From CAIWHR01 sp963836265 (lineage in GTDB: Bacteria > Pseudomonadota > Gammaproteobacteria > Burkholderiales > Casimicrobiaceae), in the NCBI GenBank assembly GCA_963836265.1, contig CAWIIO010000002.1:434001-498000 (forward strand): 64,000 nucleotides of DNA, read 5' to 3'. Both the position numbers and the translations under genes were made by a program. The notes beneath the pieces were generated by a model that saw nothing but the letters and a program-made list of their open reading frames with translations, made no database searches and was not told where the DNA came from. Of the stretch, positions 36,095-45,388 are shown one piece after another (position 1 is the stretch's first letter; every line of letters starts with the position of its first letter).

Positions 36095-37072
36095 TCAGAG
36101 CCAGCGCGCCTTCCGGAAGCGGAAGTAGAGCCAGATGTCGATGACGACCATCGCGGCAACGGCCAACGGGTAGCCGAAGCTCCAGTCGAGCTCGGGCATG
36201 TTCCTGAAGTTCATGCCATAGATGCCGGCCACCATCGTCGGGACCGCGATGATGGCCGCCCACGCGGCGAGCTTCTTGGTCACTTCGGTTTCGTTGAGGC
36301 TGATCATGCCGAGGTTGACCTGGATGGCGGTCGCGTGCATTTCGCGGATCGCCTCGATCGACGCGTGGATCCGGTGCAGGTGGTCGTAGACGTCGCGAAA
36401 ATACGCCTGCATCCCGGCGCACAGCTGCGGGACGCGGCCCCCGTAGAGCTTGCCGGTCGCGTCCATCAGCGGATCGACGGCGTGCTTGATCTCCATCAGC
36501 TTCTGCTTCAACGAGTAGAGGGCCTCGATGTTCGAGCGCGCGGCGTTGCGCACGAAGATCTGCTCCTCGATCGTTTCGAGCTCGCTCTCCAGCGCGTCGA
36601 CGATGGGGAAGTAGCGGTCGACGACGGCATCCATCAGCGCGTAGAGCACGTACCCCGAGCCGTGGCGCAGCAGCTCCGGCTCGCGCTCGGTGCGCGCGCG
36701 GACGTCGGCGAAACCTTTCCGGGTGCGGTGGCGCACCGAGAGAATGTAGTTGGGCCCGACGAAGATCGCGATCTCGCCGATCCGCAGCGATTCGTCGAGC
36801 CCTTCCGGCGGCGCCTCGACCGTGCGCAGGACGACGAACAACGAGTCGTCGTATTCCTCGATCTTGGGCCGCTGATGGCCCTTGTGCGCATCCTCGACTG
36901 CAAGCGGGTGCAGCGCGAACTCTTCGGCCATCTTGTCGAGCTCGGCCGGCTCCGGCTCGACGAGCGCCACCCACACGAAGCAGTCCGGCCGCGTCACGTA
37001 CTCGCTGATCTCCTCGACCGGAATGTCGGCGAGCTTCCTGCCGTTCTGGTAGACGACGCAGTTGACGAGCAT
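36095..37072 (-). CDS. corA: CorA-family Mg2+/Co2+ channel
   Basis: A 325-residue pentameric channel protein. The cytoplasmic funnel makes up residues 1-260 (MLVNCVVYQNGRKLADIPVE), and two C-terminal helices hold the selectivity signature YGMNF in VAGIYGMNFRNMPEL. The short basic tail is FRKARWL. Substrate is most likely Mg2+; Zn2+ or Co2+ is possible for this branch. ATG 37072 is chosen by the family N-terminus; the frame extends to 37267. Confidence 0.94.
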   Translation of the reverse strand: MLVNCVVYQNGRKLADIPVEEISEYVTRPDCFVWVALVEPEPAELDKMAEEFALHPLAVEDAHKGHQRPKIEEYDDSLFVVLRTVEAPPEGLDESLRIGEIAIFVGPNYILSVRHRTRKGFADVRARTEREPELLRHGSGYVLYALMDAVVDRYFPIVDALESELETIEEQIFVRNAARSNIEALYSLKQKLMEIKHAVDPLMDATGKLYGGRVPQLCAGMQAYFRDVYDHLHRIHASIEAIREMHATAIQVNLGMISLNETEVTKKLAAWAAIIAVPTMVAGIYGMNFRNMPELDWSFGYPLAVAAMVVIDIWLYFRFRKARWL

Positions 37073-37150
37073 GGGCAGACGGGGCGATCGCGAGCGTCGG
37101 GATGATAACCTGTTCCGGAGATTGCAGTCCTCCGCGCCGCTTTCCTTTCC

Positions 37151-38422
37151 ATGTCCGCCTCGCCCCCGCCTTCGATCGTTCGGCATGCGCCGGCGCCGCT
37201 GGCAGCGGGCCGCGCGCCGCGCGAGCTGGCGCTGCTGCTGACGCTCGCCGCGATCCAGTTCACGCACATCGTCGATTTCATGATCGTGATGCCGCTCGGG
37301 CCTCAGTTCATGCGGCTGTTCGGCATCGGCCCCCCTGCGTTCAGCCTGCTCGTGGCGGCCTACATGCTCGCGGCGGCGGCGAGCGGGTTCATCGCCGCGT
37401 TCTGGATCGATCGCTTTGACCGCAAACGCGCACTGCTCACGCTCTACGCCGGGTTCATCGTGGCGACTGCGCTCTGCGGGCTCGCCCCGAGCTATCCGCT
37501 GCTGCTCCTCGCCCGCATCGCTGCCGGCGTCTTCGGCGGCGTCATGGCATCGCTGGTATTGGCGATCGTCGCCGACCTCGTGCCGTGGGCCCGGCGCGCG
37601 ACGGCGACCGCCATCGTCGCCGCGTCATTTTCGCTGGCGGCGGTGGCCGGCGTGCCGCTCGCGCTGTGGCTCGCGGCGCTTTCATCCTGGCGGTTGCCGT
37701 TCCTTGCGCTGGCCGCGCTGTCGTGCGCGTTCGCGCTCGCCGCGATGCGCTTGATTCCGCCACTGACCTCGCACCTCGCGGCCCAGCAGCGGCGCCGCCC
37801 GTTGGAGCAGCTGCGGCTGATCTTCGGCGTGCCCAACCACCGGCGCGCCTTCGCCTTCACCGTGACGCTGATGTTCGCCGGGTTCACCGTGATTCCCTTC
37901 CTTGCGCCCTACCAGGTCGCCAACGTCGGCGTTGCCGAGCGCGATCTGGCCGTCATCTATTTCGCCGGCGGCGCTACGACGCTGGTCACTTCGCAGCTCA
38001 TCGGCCGCCTTGCCGACCGCTACGGCAAGAAGCGCGTGTTCACGATCATCGCGTTCCTCTCGATCGTGCCGATCCTCATCGTCACCCACCTGCCGCGGCT
38101 GCCGCTCGCGACCGTCGTCCCCCTGGCGGTGCTGTTCTTCGTTCTCGTCACCGGCCGCTTCGGTCCGGCGATGGCGCTCGTGAGCGGCAGCGCGGAACCG
38201 CGCTTGCGCGGCAGCTTCATGAGCTTCAACGGTTCGGTGCAGCAACTGGGCTCGGCGCTGGCGGCGATGACCGGCGGTCTAATCATCGGCCGCGCGGCCG
38301 ACGGCACGCTGGTGCGCTTCGGCGTGGTGGGCTTCCTTGCCGTCGGCTGCACGCTCGCTTGCGTATGGCTCGCGCACCGAATCCTGGTCGTGGGCGATGG
38401 CTCGCCCGCCGGCCCGGGGTAG
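37151..38422 (+). CDS. MFS transporter
   Basis: A 423-residue inner-membrane permease with about 12 helices. The first conserved loop is DRFDRKRALL and the second-half loop is GRLADRYGKKRVF. The helix FTHIVDFMIVMPLGPQFM at the start is typical of the AraJ-like/YdhP drug-efflux branch (DHA1). Likely a proton-driven exporter; substrate is unknown. It diverges from corA (79 bases between starts) and precedes pncB by 112 bases. Confidence 0.9.
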   Translation: MSASPPPSIVRHAPAPLAAGRAPRELALLLTLAAIQFTHIVDFMIVMPLGPQFMRLFGIGPPAFSLLVAAYMLAAAASGFIAAFWIDRFDRKRALLTLYAGFIVATALCGLAPSYPLLLLARIAAGVFGGVMASLVLAIVADLVPWARRATATAIVAASFSLAAVAGVPLALWLAALSSWRLPFLALAALSCAFALAAMRLIPPLTSHLAAQQRRRPLEQLRLIFGVPNHRRAFAFTVTLMFAGFTVIPFLAPYQVANVGVAERDLAVIYFAGGATTLVTSQLIGRLADRYGKKRVFTIIAFLSIVPILIVTHLPRLPLATVVPLAVLFFVLVTGRFGPAMALVSGSAEPRLRGSFMSFNGSVQQLGSALAAMTGGLIIGRAADGTLVRFGVVGFLAVGCTLACVWLAHRILVVGDGSPAGPG

Positions 38423-38534
38423 CGAGCGGGCCGGCCGATCCGAAGAGCCGGCGCCGATTGGCCACCCGCACCGCGAGCGCGTAACATCTCGCGCAACCTC
38501 GCCACCGGCCCCGGCACGTGCCTGGCGCGCCCGC

Positions 38535-39734
38535 ATGATCATCCACTCGCTGCTCGACACCGATCTGTACAAGTTCACGATGATGCAGGTCGTCCTGCAC
38601 CATTTCCCCGGCGCACACGTCGAGTACCGGTTCAAGTGCCGGAGCGAGGACGTCGACCTGACCCCTTATGTGGACGAGATCCGCGACGAAGTCCGCGCGC
38701 TTGCCGGCCTGCGCTTCCGCCCCGACGAGCTCGACTACCTGCGGGGCTGGCGCTTCTTCAAGAGCGACTACGTCGACCTGCTGGGGCTCTTTCAGCTCGA
38801 CGAACGCTTCATCACCATCGGGCGGCTCCCGGGGTCGGAGCGCGAGATCGACATCACGATGCGCGGGCCGTGGCTGCACACGATCCTGTTCGAAGTGCCG
38901 GTGCTCGCGATCGTGAGCGAGGTCTATTTCCGCAACACGCAGCCGGGGGCGGATCGCGACGAGGGTCGCCGGCGCCTCGCGACCAAGATCGCCGCCATCA
39001 ACGGCGTCGCCGACCCGGAATTCCGCATCGCCGACTACGGGACGCGCCGGCGGTTCTCCCGCGAGTGGCAGGAGGAGGTCGTGCGGCGACTGAACGAGGG
39101 CATCGGACCCAAGTTCGTCGGCACCAGCAACGTCGAGCTCGCGATGCGCCACGGCCTCACCCCCCTCGGCACGATGGCGCACGAGTATCTGCAGGCATGC
39201 CAGGCCGTCGGACCGCGGCTGCGCGACTCGCAGGTGTTCGCGTTCAATACCTGGGCGCGCGAATACCGTGGCGATCTGGGAATCGCGCTGTCCGACGTCT
39301 GCGGGATGGAGGCCTTCCTGCGCGACTTCGATCTGTTCTTCTGCAAGCTGTTCGACGGCGTGCGGCACGATTCGGGCGACCCGTTCGAGTGGGGCGAGAA
39401 GCTGATCGCGCATTACCAGAAAATGCGCATCGACCCGCACACCAAGACGATGGTCTTTTCCGACAGCCTCAACGTGCCGCTCGCGATCCGGTTGTTCGAG
39501 TACTTCCGCGGCCGCATGCACACCGCCTTCGGCATCGGCACCAACCTCACCAACGACTTGGGCTTCGATCCGCTGCAGATCGTGATCAAGATGACTCGCT
39601 GCAACGGCCAGCCGGTGGCGAAGATCAGCGACGAGCCGTCGAAGACGATGGGCTACGATCCGTCGTATGTCGCCTACCTGCGCGAAGTCTTCGAGGTGCC
39701 CGAAACGGTGGCGGCCCCCGGAGAGAGCGCGTAG
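38535..39734 (+). CDS. pncB: Nicotinate phosphoribosyltransferase
   Basis: A 399-residue enzyme of the NAD salvage pathway: nicotinate + PRPP + ATP gives nicotinate mononucleotide. It starts MIIHSLLDTDLYKFTMMQVV and has EYRFKCRSE, the loop GTSNVELAMRHGL, and FDGVRHDSGDP, where the His is phosphorylated in the family. GIGTNLTND is the phosphate-binding stretch. Length equals that of E. coli PncB. Start 38535 is fixed by the conserved N-terminus. Confidence 0.96.
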   Translation: MIIHSLLDTDLYKFTMMQVVLHHFPGAHVEYRFKCRSEDVDLTPYVDEIRDEVRALAGLRFRPDELDYLRGWRFFKSDYVDLLGLFQLDERFITIGRLPGSEREIDITMRGPWLHTILFEVPVLAIVSEVYFRNTQPGADRDEGRRRLATKIAAINGVADPEFRIADYGTRRRFSREWQEEVVRRLNEGIGPKFVGTSNVELAMRHGLTPLGTMAHEYLQACQAVGPRLRDSQVFAFNTWAREYRGDLGIALSDVCGMEAFLRDFDLFFCKLFDGVRHDSGDPFEWGEKLIAHYQKMRIDPHTKTMVFSDSLNVPLAIRLFEYFRGRMHTAFGIGTNLTNDLGFDPLQIVIKMTRCNGQPVAKISDEPSKTMGYDPSYVAYLREVFEVPETVAAPGESA

Positions 39735-39748
39735 GGCCGGGCGCCCGG

Positions 39749-40270
39749 TCAGCGGTAGCCGTGGGCGGCGAGCTCGCGCTCGTAGCAGGCGAGCGCATCC
39801 GGTCCGAAGCACGCGAAGACGACGTCGGCGATCGTGTCGTCGGCGCGGGCGAAGGCGCCGACCTCGCGCACGGCGATCGCGGTCGCCTGCGCGAGCGGGT
39901 AGCCATAGGCGCCGCAGCTGATCGCCGGAAACGCGATGCGCGCGAGCTCGTTCGCGGCGGCGATCGCCAGCGCCCGCCGGTAGCACGACGCGAGAAGCTC
40001 CGCCTCGCCGCGCATGCCGCCGTGCCACACCGGGCCGACCGCGTGGATGATGTAGCGCGCGGGAAGCCGGTAGCCGCGCGTCAGGCGGGCCTCGCCCGGC
40101 GGGCAGCTGCCGTGCGTCGCGCATTCGGCCCGGAGCTGCGGCCCCGCGGCGCGATGGATGGCGCCGTCGACACCGCCGCCGCCCTGAAGTGTCGTGTTCG
40201 CGGCATTCACGATCGCGTCCACCGCGAGCGTCGTGATGTCCGCGATCCGCGCCGTCAGCAGTGCCGCCAT
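39749..40270 (-). CDS. Macrodomain protein (O-acetyl-ADP-ribose deacetylase-like)
   Basis: A 173-residue macrodomain. IVNAANTTLQGGGGVDGAIH is the ADP-ribose-binding and catalytic loop of MacroD/YmdB enzymes, and FPAISCGAYGYP is the distal loop. It should remove ADP-ribose or O-acetyl-ADP-ribose from substrates. It is convergent with pncB, another NAD-related gene, with 14 bases between them, so shared NAD metabolism is a plausible theme though not proof. Confidence 0.92.
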   Translation of the reverse strand: MAALLTARIADITTLAVDAIVNAANTTLQGGGGVDGAIHRAAGPQLRAECATHGSCPPGEARLTRGYRLPARYIIHAVGPVWHGGMRGEAELLASCYRRALAIAAANELARIAFPAISCGAYGYPLAQATAIAVREVGAFARADDTIADVVFACFGPDALACYERELAAHGYR

Positions 40271-40315
40271 CGTCGTTGCGGGGTCCGCCGTCGAAGTCTG
40301 GTATAAAGTAACCGA

Positions 40316-42127
40316 ATGGCGACCCCGGCTTCAACCTCGAATCTCGCGGCCAACGAGCAGTCGGCGCCGGCGCCGCACGCGAAGGACCGCCGGCTCCGCC
40401 TCGAGGATATCCTCAAGCTGATGGTCGCCGACGGCCTCGTCGCCGCGGCCGATGCCGAAAAGCTTTCGCGCTCGCGGGGCTCGCGCGGCGAACATCCGCT
40501 GGAGTTCGTTGCCGCGCAGAAATGGAAGGCGGCGAGCCCGCCTCACGCGACGCTGACGCTCGATTGGCTCGTCGAATGGCTGGCCGGCAAGCTCGGCGTT
40601 CCCTACCTGCACGTCGATCCGCTGAAGATCGATCTCACCGGCGTCACGCAGACGATGTCGAACGCGTACGCCGAGCGCTACCGCATCCTGCCGGTCGAAG
40701 TCACGCGCACGACGCTCACGGTCGCCACCGGCGAGCCGTTCGTGCGGAGCTGGGCCGACGAGCTCGAGAAGATCCTGAAGCTCGAGGTGAAGCTCGTCTT
40801 CGCCAATCCGCAGGACATCCGGCGCTTTCTGGGCGAGTTCTACAACCTCGCCCGGTCGATGAAGAAGGCGCAGGAGACCTCGAAAGGTCAGCTGTCGCTC
40901 GCGCGCAACTTCGAGCAGCTGGTCGAGCTCGGGCAGCGGGGCAATCTCGACGCCAACGACAGCCACGTCGTCCACATCGTCGACTGGCTGTGGCAGTACG
41001 CGTTCGAGCAGCGCGCCTCGGACATCCACGTCGAGCCGCGCCGCGACGCCGGGATGATCCGCTTCCGCATCGACGGCGTGCTGCACCAGGTCTACGCGAT
41101 CCCGATTCCCGTGCTGATCGCGATGACCTCGCGGATCAAGCTGCTCGCGCGGATGGAGATCGTCGAGAAGCGCCGCCCGCAGGATGGCCGCATCAAGACG
41201 GTGTCGCCGGCCGGCAACGAGGTCGAGCTGCGGATCTCGACGATGCCCACCGCCTTCGGCGAAAAGATCGTGATGCGCATCTTCACGCCGGAGGTGCTGG
41301 TCCGCGACTTCACCGAGCTCGGGTTCACGAACGACGACCAGGAACGCTGGGAGCGGATGATCAAGGAGCCCAACGGGATCATCCTCGTCAGCGGGCCCAC
41401 CGGCTCCGGCAAGACGACGACGCTCTATTCGTCGCTGAAGCAGCTCGCCACACCCGAGGTCAACGTCTGCACCGTCGAAGACCCGATCGAAATGATCGAG
41501 CCGCTGTTCAACCAGATGCAGGTGCAGCCCTCGCTCGGCGTCGATTTCGCGCATGGCGTGCGCACGCTGATGCGGCAGGATCCCGACATCATCATGGTCG
41601 GCGAGATCCGCGATCGCGACACCGCCGACATGGCGGTGCAGGCGGCGCTCACCGGCCACCTGGTCATTTCGACGCTGCACACCAACGACGCGCCGACCGC
41701 GGTGACGCGGATGCTCGATCTCGGGATGCCCGCCTATCTGTTGAGCTCGACGTTGCTGGGGGTCATGGCGCAGCGGCTCGTCCGCACGCTGTGTCCGCAC
41801 TGCAAGAAGCCGGGCGAGCCGCCCGACGACGACACGTGGAAGGCGATCACTTCGCCCTGGCGCGCCGAGAAGCCAACGCAGGTGATGAATCCGGTCGGTT
41901 GTCTCGAGTGCCGGATGACCGGCTATTACGGCCGCATCGGCCTCTACGAGATCATGCTGATGACCCCGGCGCTGCGGCGATTGGTCGTGGCGGACACCGA
42001 CGACGTGCGGCTGCGCGAGCAGGCGTTCAAGGACGGCATGAAGCCGCTGCGGGTCTCCGGCGCGATGAAGATCGCCGCCGGGGTGACGACGGCCGACGAG
42101 GTCGTGAAGGTGGCGCCGCTGGCGTGA
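40316..42127 (+). CDS. GspE/PulE/PilB-family ATPase
   Basis: A 603-residue secretion/pilus assembly ATPase. N-terminal MshEN-like domain covers about residues 25-170. The ATPase core has Walker A SGPTGSGKTTTLYSSL, Asp box TVEDPIEM, His box ALTGHLVISTLHTNDA and DIIMVGEIRDRDTAD. The tetracysteine zinc motif is present (CPHCKK and CLECRM). This belongs to type II secretion/type IV pilus motors. It stands alone, with no other pilus gene nearby; in some betaproteobacteria solo PilB-like ATPases of this class are found away from pil operons. Start 40316 gives a 45-base gap from the divergent macrodomain gene. Confidence 0.93.
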   Translation: MATPASTSNLAANEQSAPAPHAKDRRLRLEDILKLMVADGLVAAADAEKLSRSRGSRGEHPLEFVAAQKWKAASPPHATLTLDWLVEWLAGKLGVPYLHVDPLKIDLTGVTQTMSNAYAERYRILPVEVTRTTLTVATGEPFVRSWADELEKILKLEVKLVFANPQDIRRFLGEFYNLARSMKKAQETSKGQLSLARNFEQLVELGQRGNLDANDSHVVHIVDWLWQYAFEQRASDIHVEPRRDAGMIRFRIDGVLHQVYAIPIPVLIAMTSRIKLLARMEIVEKRRPQDGRIKTVSPAGNEVELRISTMPTAFGEKIVMRIFTPEVLVRDFTELGFTNDDQERWERMIKEPNGIILVSGPTGSGKTTTLYSSLKQLATPEVNVCTVEDPIEMIEPLFNQMQVQPSLGVDFAHGVRTLMRQDPDIIMVGEIRDRDTADMAVQAALTGHLVISTLHTNDAPTAVTRMLDLGMPAYLLSSTLLGVMAQRLVRTLCPHCKKPGEPPDDDTWKAITSPWRAEKPTQVMNPVGCLECRMTGYYGRIGLYEIMLMTPALRRLVVADTDDVRLREQAFKDGMKPLRVSGAMKIAAGVTTADEVVKVAPLA

Positions 42128-42210
42128 GCCCACGAGGCGCAGCCACCGCGATGCAAACTCCGGCGCGCGAATACCGCACTGCGTGATCGCGCTCGCGAAC
42201 CCCGCGCAAA

Positions 42211-42236
42211 GAAGAAGGGCCCGCGACGCGGGCCCT
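42211..42236 (-). terminator. Terminator of the PEP-CTERM gene
   Basis: A GGGCCCGCG / CGCGGGCCC inverted repeat (42217-42235). On the minus strand it is followed by the T-rich TTCTTCTTTGC, so it suits the minus-strand PEP-CTERM gene. It may also slow plus-strand transcripts from the GspE gene. Confidence 0.7.
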
Positions 42237-42257
42237 GTGGTGCGGATGGCGATCGGG

Positions 42258-42908
42258 TCAGCGACGGCGACGCAAGGCGCCCAGCGCCATCGTGGCAATG
42301 GCGACCAGCGCCAGCGAGCCCGGCTCGGGAGCGTTGTTGCCCGAGGTGTGGTAGCGCACGTCGTCGATGGCCACGATGTCGTTGGTGGCCTGGTAGGTCA
42401 CGCTGACGACGCTCTTGCCGAAGTCGGTAAAGCCGACGAACGCGCCGCCGCCGTTGATGGCATCGGGAATGTCGATGGTCTGCATCGAGCCGTCGTCGAA
42501 GGTGAGGGTTTCCTGCCCGACGAGGTTCGTCTGCAGTCCGGTGACGTAAAAGCCGAAGGCGTCGATCGCGGTCGTAAAGGTGAAGGTTGCCGAGCCGCCG
42601 AAAAGAAGCAGGAAATAGGCGCCGCCGCTGGTCGTGTTGAAGCCACAGAGCGCGCCGCAGCCGGAATTGTTGGTGATGCTGGCCGTCCCGCCCGAAATGC
42701 TGACACCTGCGGGCAGCGGGCTCTCGAAGTCGATGAGGCTGGCGCCGGACACGGCGGAGTCGAAGGCCGCGGCCGCTGCGCTCGAATTGGTCATCTGCGC
42801 GAGACTGGTCACCGCGTCGTCCGCGCCCATATACACAACGAGTGCCGCTTGCGCCGGGAATACGACGGCAGCCAAAACCGCGGCGAGAGCGAGCTTCAAA
42901 CTTTTCAT
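42258..42908 (-). CDS. PEP-CTERM exported protein
   Basis: A 216-residue secreted protein. Signal peptide MKSLKLALAAVLAAVVFPAQ, then a beta-rich domain, and a C-terminal PEP-CTERM sorting signal: NAPEPGSLALVAIATMALGA followed by LRRRR. Exosortase/EpsH removes this tail and the protein is sent to the envelope or extracellular matrix. Two Cys residues (GCGALCGF) may pair. Start 42908 has a near-perfect AAGGAGG site. No exosortase is in the window. The mature domain is not recognised with confidence. Confidence 0.9.
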   Translation of the reverse strand: MKSLKLALAAVLAAVVFPAQAALVVYMGADDAVTSLAQMTNSSAAAAAFDSAVSGASLIDFESPLPAGVSISGGTASITNNSGCGALCGFNTTSGGAYFLLLFGGSATFTFTTAIDAFGFYVTGLQTNLVGQETLTFDDGSMQTIDIPDAINGGGAFVGFTDFGKSVVSVTYQATNDIVAIDDVRYHTSGNNAPEPGSLALVAIATMALGALRRRR

Positions 42909-43278
42909 ATTTGCCTCCTTGACGAGACTACAGAAGGCGGGCGCGACCCGCCAACGTTTCCCCGTGAACGGTCTAGCAACACTCGGACCAGCCAACAAGA
43001 CCTGTTTATCGACAGCGACTTAGCGCACCCGCCCGCGAAACCTCTAGGCGCTTTTGTCAAATTTTCCGACAAGACGCTGGTCCCCTTGCCTCCGCGGGGA
43101 CGACGACGCTTTAACCGGCCGACTGCGCAAGCACCGCGATCCCGGAGGTAGCCCATTGCCAGAACCGGTTGCCGCGGCTGTGGAAAGCGGTACGATTAAG
43201 CCGCTTGGCCATGAGCAGCGTCTTTGTCCTGTTATCGAAAGCAGGTCGGAGGGCCAACCCCTTCGCGCGGGAGGCAAA
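42909..43278. other. Intergenic region, no gene seen
   Basis: About 370 bases between the divergent PEP-CTERM and CBS-domain genes. Frames through it are upstream extensions of neighbours. It should hold both promoters; no clear boxes are seen. Confidence 0.45.
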
Positions 43279-43782
43279 ATGATCGGCAAATCGGTTGGTT
43301 CGATTGTCAGCGACAAACAGAGTCAGGAACTGATCGCGGTACCCGCCTCGGCGATGGTGTCCGAGGCGGTGTCCAAGATGAGCGAAAAGGGCATCGGTGC
43401 GATCCTGATCAGGAATTCGCAGAACACCGTCGACGGGATTTTCACCGAGCGGGACTTGATGATCCGGGTCGTCAACGCGGGACGCGATGCCAGGACCACG
43501 GCCATCGGCGAGGTCATGAGCTCGGAGGTGCGGCGGGTCGAAGAGTGGACCAGTATCGAGGATGCGTTGAGCCTGATGGTGCTCCACGGGTATCGCCACT
43601 TGCTGGTCGAGGACCGGGGCAACATCAAAGGCATCGTTTCGATACGAGATCTCATGGTTTCGAGGGTGATCCCGGACACGCCGATGGCGGCCGAGGGGCG
43701 TGCAGCCGTTATTCGCGCCCGCGCCGAGGCAGCGCTGCGGGTCGTCGAGAGCGCAGAGCCGAAGACCGGCCCCGAGCGGTAG
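43279..43782 (+). CDS. Tandem CBS-domain protein
   Basis: A 167-residue protein of two CBS motifs (about residues 10-70 and 77-135), for example MSEKGIGAILIRNSQ, GIFTERDLMIRVVNA and ALSLMVLHGYRHLLVE. CBS pairs bind adenosyl ligands such as AMP, ATP or SAM and act as energy sensors. The gene encodes only the CBS module. Its target is unknown. A GGAGG site lies 5 bases before ATG 43279. A C-terminal Ala/Arg/Glu helix follows. Confidence 0.9.
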   Translation: MIGKSVGSIVSDKQSQELIAVPASAMVSEAVSKMSEKGIGAILIRNSQNTVDGIFTERDLMIRVVNAGRDARTTAIGEVMSSEVRRVEEWTSIEDALSLMVLHGYRHLLVEDRGNIKGIVSIRDLMVSRVIPDTPMAAEGRAAVIRARAEAALRVVESAEPKTGPER

Positions 43783-43818
43783 CGCAAATGACCGGAGGCG
43801 TTGGCCGACTGCCGTCCT

Positions 43819-44187
43819 CTACGTCTTGCCGCTGGCCTGCCACATCGCTATGACGGCACCCGTCGGATCCTTGAAGATCGTGAACTTGCCGTAGTCCGTG
43901 ACGGGGATGTTTTCCATGATTATGGTGGCGCCGAGATCCTTCGCGAGCTTCGTCGACGCGGCAAGGTCGTCCACCGCCACGTAGGGAAGCCAGTGCGGCG
44001 GAATTGCGGGGTCGGGGGCGGTCATCATGCCGCCGCCGGTCCCGTCGCCGACGTTGATCATCGTGTAGCTCTTGCCATCGGGCATCGGCATGTCCTGCAA
44101 CTGCCAGCCGAACAGCGCCGAATAGAACTGCTTCGCTTTCGGCAGGTCGTGCGTCGCGAGCTCGACGTGAACGAACGGATTGGCCAT
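43819..44187 (-). CDS. VOC-superfamily protein
   Basis: A 122-residue glyoxalase/bleomycin-resistance-fold protein: VHVELATHDLPKAKQFYSAL at the start and KFTIFKDPTGAVIAMWQ at the end. It has the two beta-alpha-beta-beta-beta modules of one VOC domain. Start 44187 (MANPFVHVEL) has GGAGAATCGT just upstream. Substrate is unknown. It is convergent with the CBS gene. Confidence 0.88.
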   Translation of the reverse strand: MANPFVHVELATHDLPKAKQFYSALFGWQLQDMPMPDGKSYTMINVGDGTGGGMMTAPDPAIPPHWLPYVAVDDLAASTKLAKDLGATIIMENIPVTDYGKFTIFKDPTGAVIAMWQASGKT

Positions 44188-44467
44188 ACGATTCTCCTCT
44201 GGATCGTGGACGCACGCGCGCCCGACAGGGCGTCGCAGGAGGCAAAGCATACTGCGGCCCGCTGCCTGCGAAAACGGGTAGGCATGCAGTTGTTCATATC
44301 GACCTGGATGAGGTCCGCCGAGATCCGAGAGCTCCTTCGAGACGGAGGTCCAGTTGCGAGGCTCGCTGCCGTTCGGCGAGCGCCGCGGAAGGGTGCCGAG
44401 ATCGTCTAAGATGACCCGCGGCGGACGCCGGACGAGACCGACCTTCGGCGCTCTCCTTTCGCTACGC

Positions 44468-45214
44468 TCAGGCTAAGGCGGCCAAAGGCCCCGTGCCGAG
44501 GGTCTTCGTCAGGGCGCGCAGCAATGCCGCCCCATCCCCCCGCCAGGCGCTGCCGTGCATGCAGGCCAGCACCTGCGGCTTTTCGCGAGCCAGGCGCTCC
44601 AGGACCGCGGCGGTGTGCGGGGCATGCGCGTAGTAGTCCATCGGGGCGCGGAACGCTTCGCTCGGCCCGAGGATGTCGGACTCGGTGATCGGCGTCGCGC
44701 CGCTGCCGCCCTGCGTGAAGAGGTCACCGCAAAGCAGCGTGCGCGTCTCGGTTTCCATCATGAAGCCGCATTCCCAGCCGTGCGGCACGTGCGGGGCGTC
44801 GAGCCAGCGTAGCGCGTGCTTGCCGGTCGTCAGGACCTCGCCGTCCGCGAGGCCCCGGGCGGGGCGGTCGGCGAGGTCGTTCACGGACACCAGGGCGGCG
44901 AGCTGGCCGCAGACCGGGATCGCGCCCGGCGCGGCGGCGAGGAAGTCGTTGAGCGCGCCGCACTCGTCGGCTTCGACGTGCGAGAAGGCGACGTAGCGAA
45001 TCTTCTCCAGCGGCAGCACCTTGCCGATCGCCTCGGCGACGAGCGGGTACATGCGCCGCGGTCCGGTGTGAAAGACGAGCGGCTCGGCGTCGGCGACGAG
45101 GTACTGGTTGAAGTTGAAGCCGAGGCCGCCGGGGAGGTCCACCGGCGTGTTGATGCGGTAGATGCCCGGGGCGATCTCGTGGACGTTGGTGCCGCTCGCT
45201 GAGTTGGTGATCAT
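44468..45214 (-). CDS. MBL-fold protein, flavodiiron/ODP-like
   Basis: A 248-residue metallo-beta-lactamase-fold protein. The metal motif FSHVEADECGALNDF has the HxExD pattern of flavodiiron and ODP proteins, and GDLF and MHGSAW supply later ligands. It resembles the oxygen-binding diiron N-terminal domain of flavodiiron proteins without the flavodoxin part. It may bind O2, NO or act as a hydrolase; this cannot be told from sequence. The position usually occupied by His after D is Glu (DE). Start 45214 (MITNSASGTN) has GGAGAA just upstream; a longer frame reaches 45274. Confidence 0.8.
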   Translation of the reverse strand: MITNSASGTNVHEIAPGIYRINTPVDLPGGLGFNFNQYLVADAEPLVFHTGPRRMYPLVAEAIGKVLPLEKIRYVAFSHVEADECGALNDFLAAAPGAIPVCGQLAALVSVNDLADRPARGLADGEVLTTGKHALRWLDAPHVPHGWECGFMMETETRTLLCGDLFTQGGSGATPITESDILGPSEAFRAPMDYYAHAPHTAAVLERLAREKPQVLACMHGSAWRGDGAALLRALTKTLGTGPLAALA

Positions 45215-45388
45215 GGAATTCTCCGTGGTTGGGATACCGCCGGTGGTGTAACGAATGGCCGAGGCGTTACACATCCCTGCAAATGGTCGCTATGCTCCGG
45301 GGGTGCCCGAAGACGTCGCCCAACCGGACCACGCGCCGAGCGAGTACTCCCTCCCGGCGCGGGTCGACGGATTGGCCGCGATCAACGA

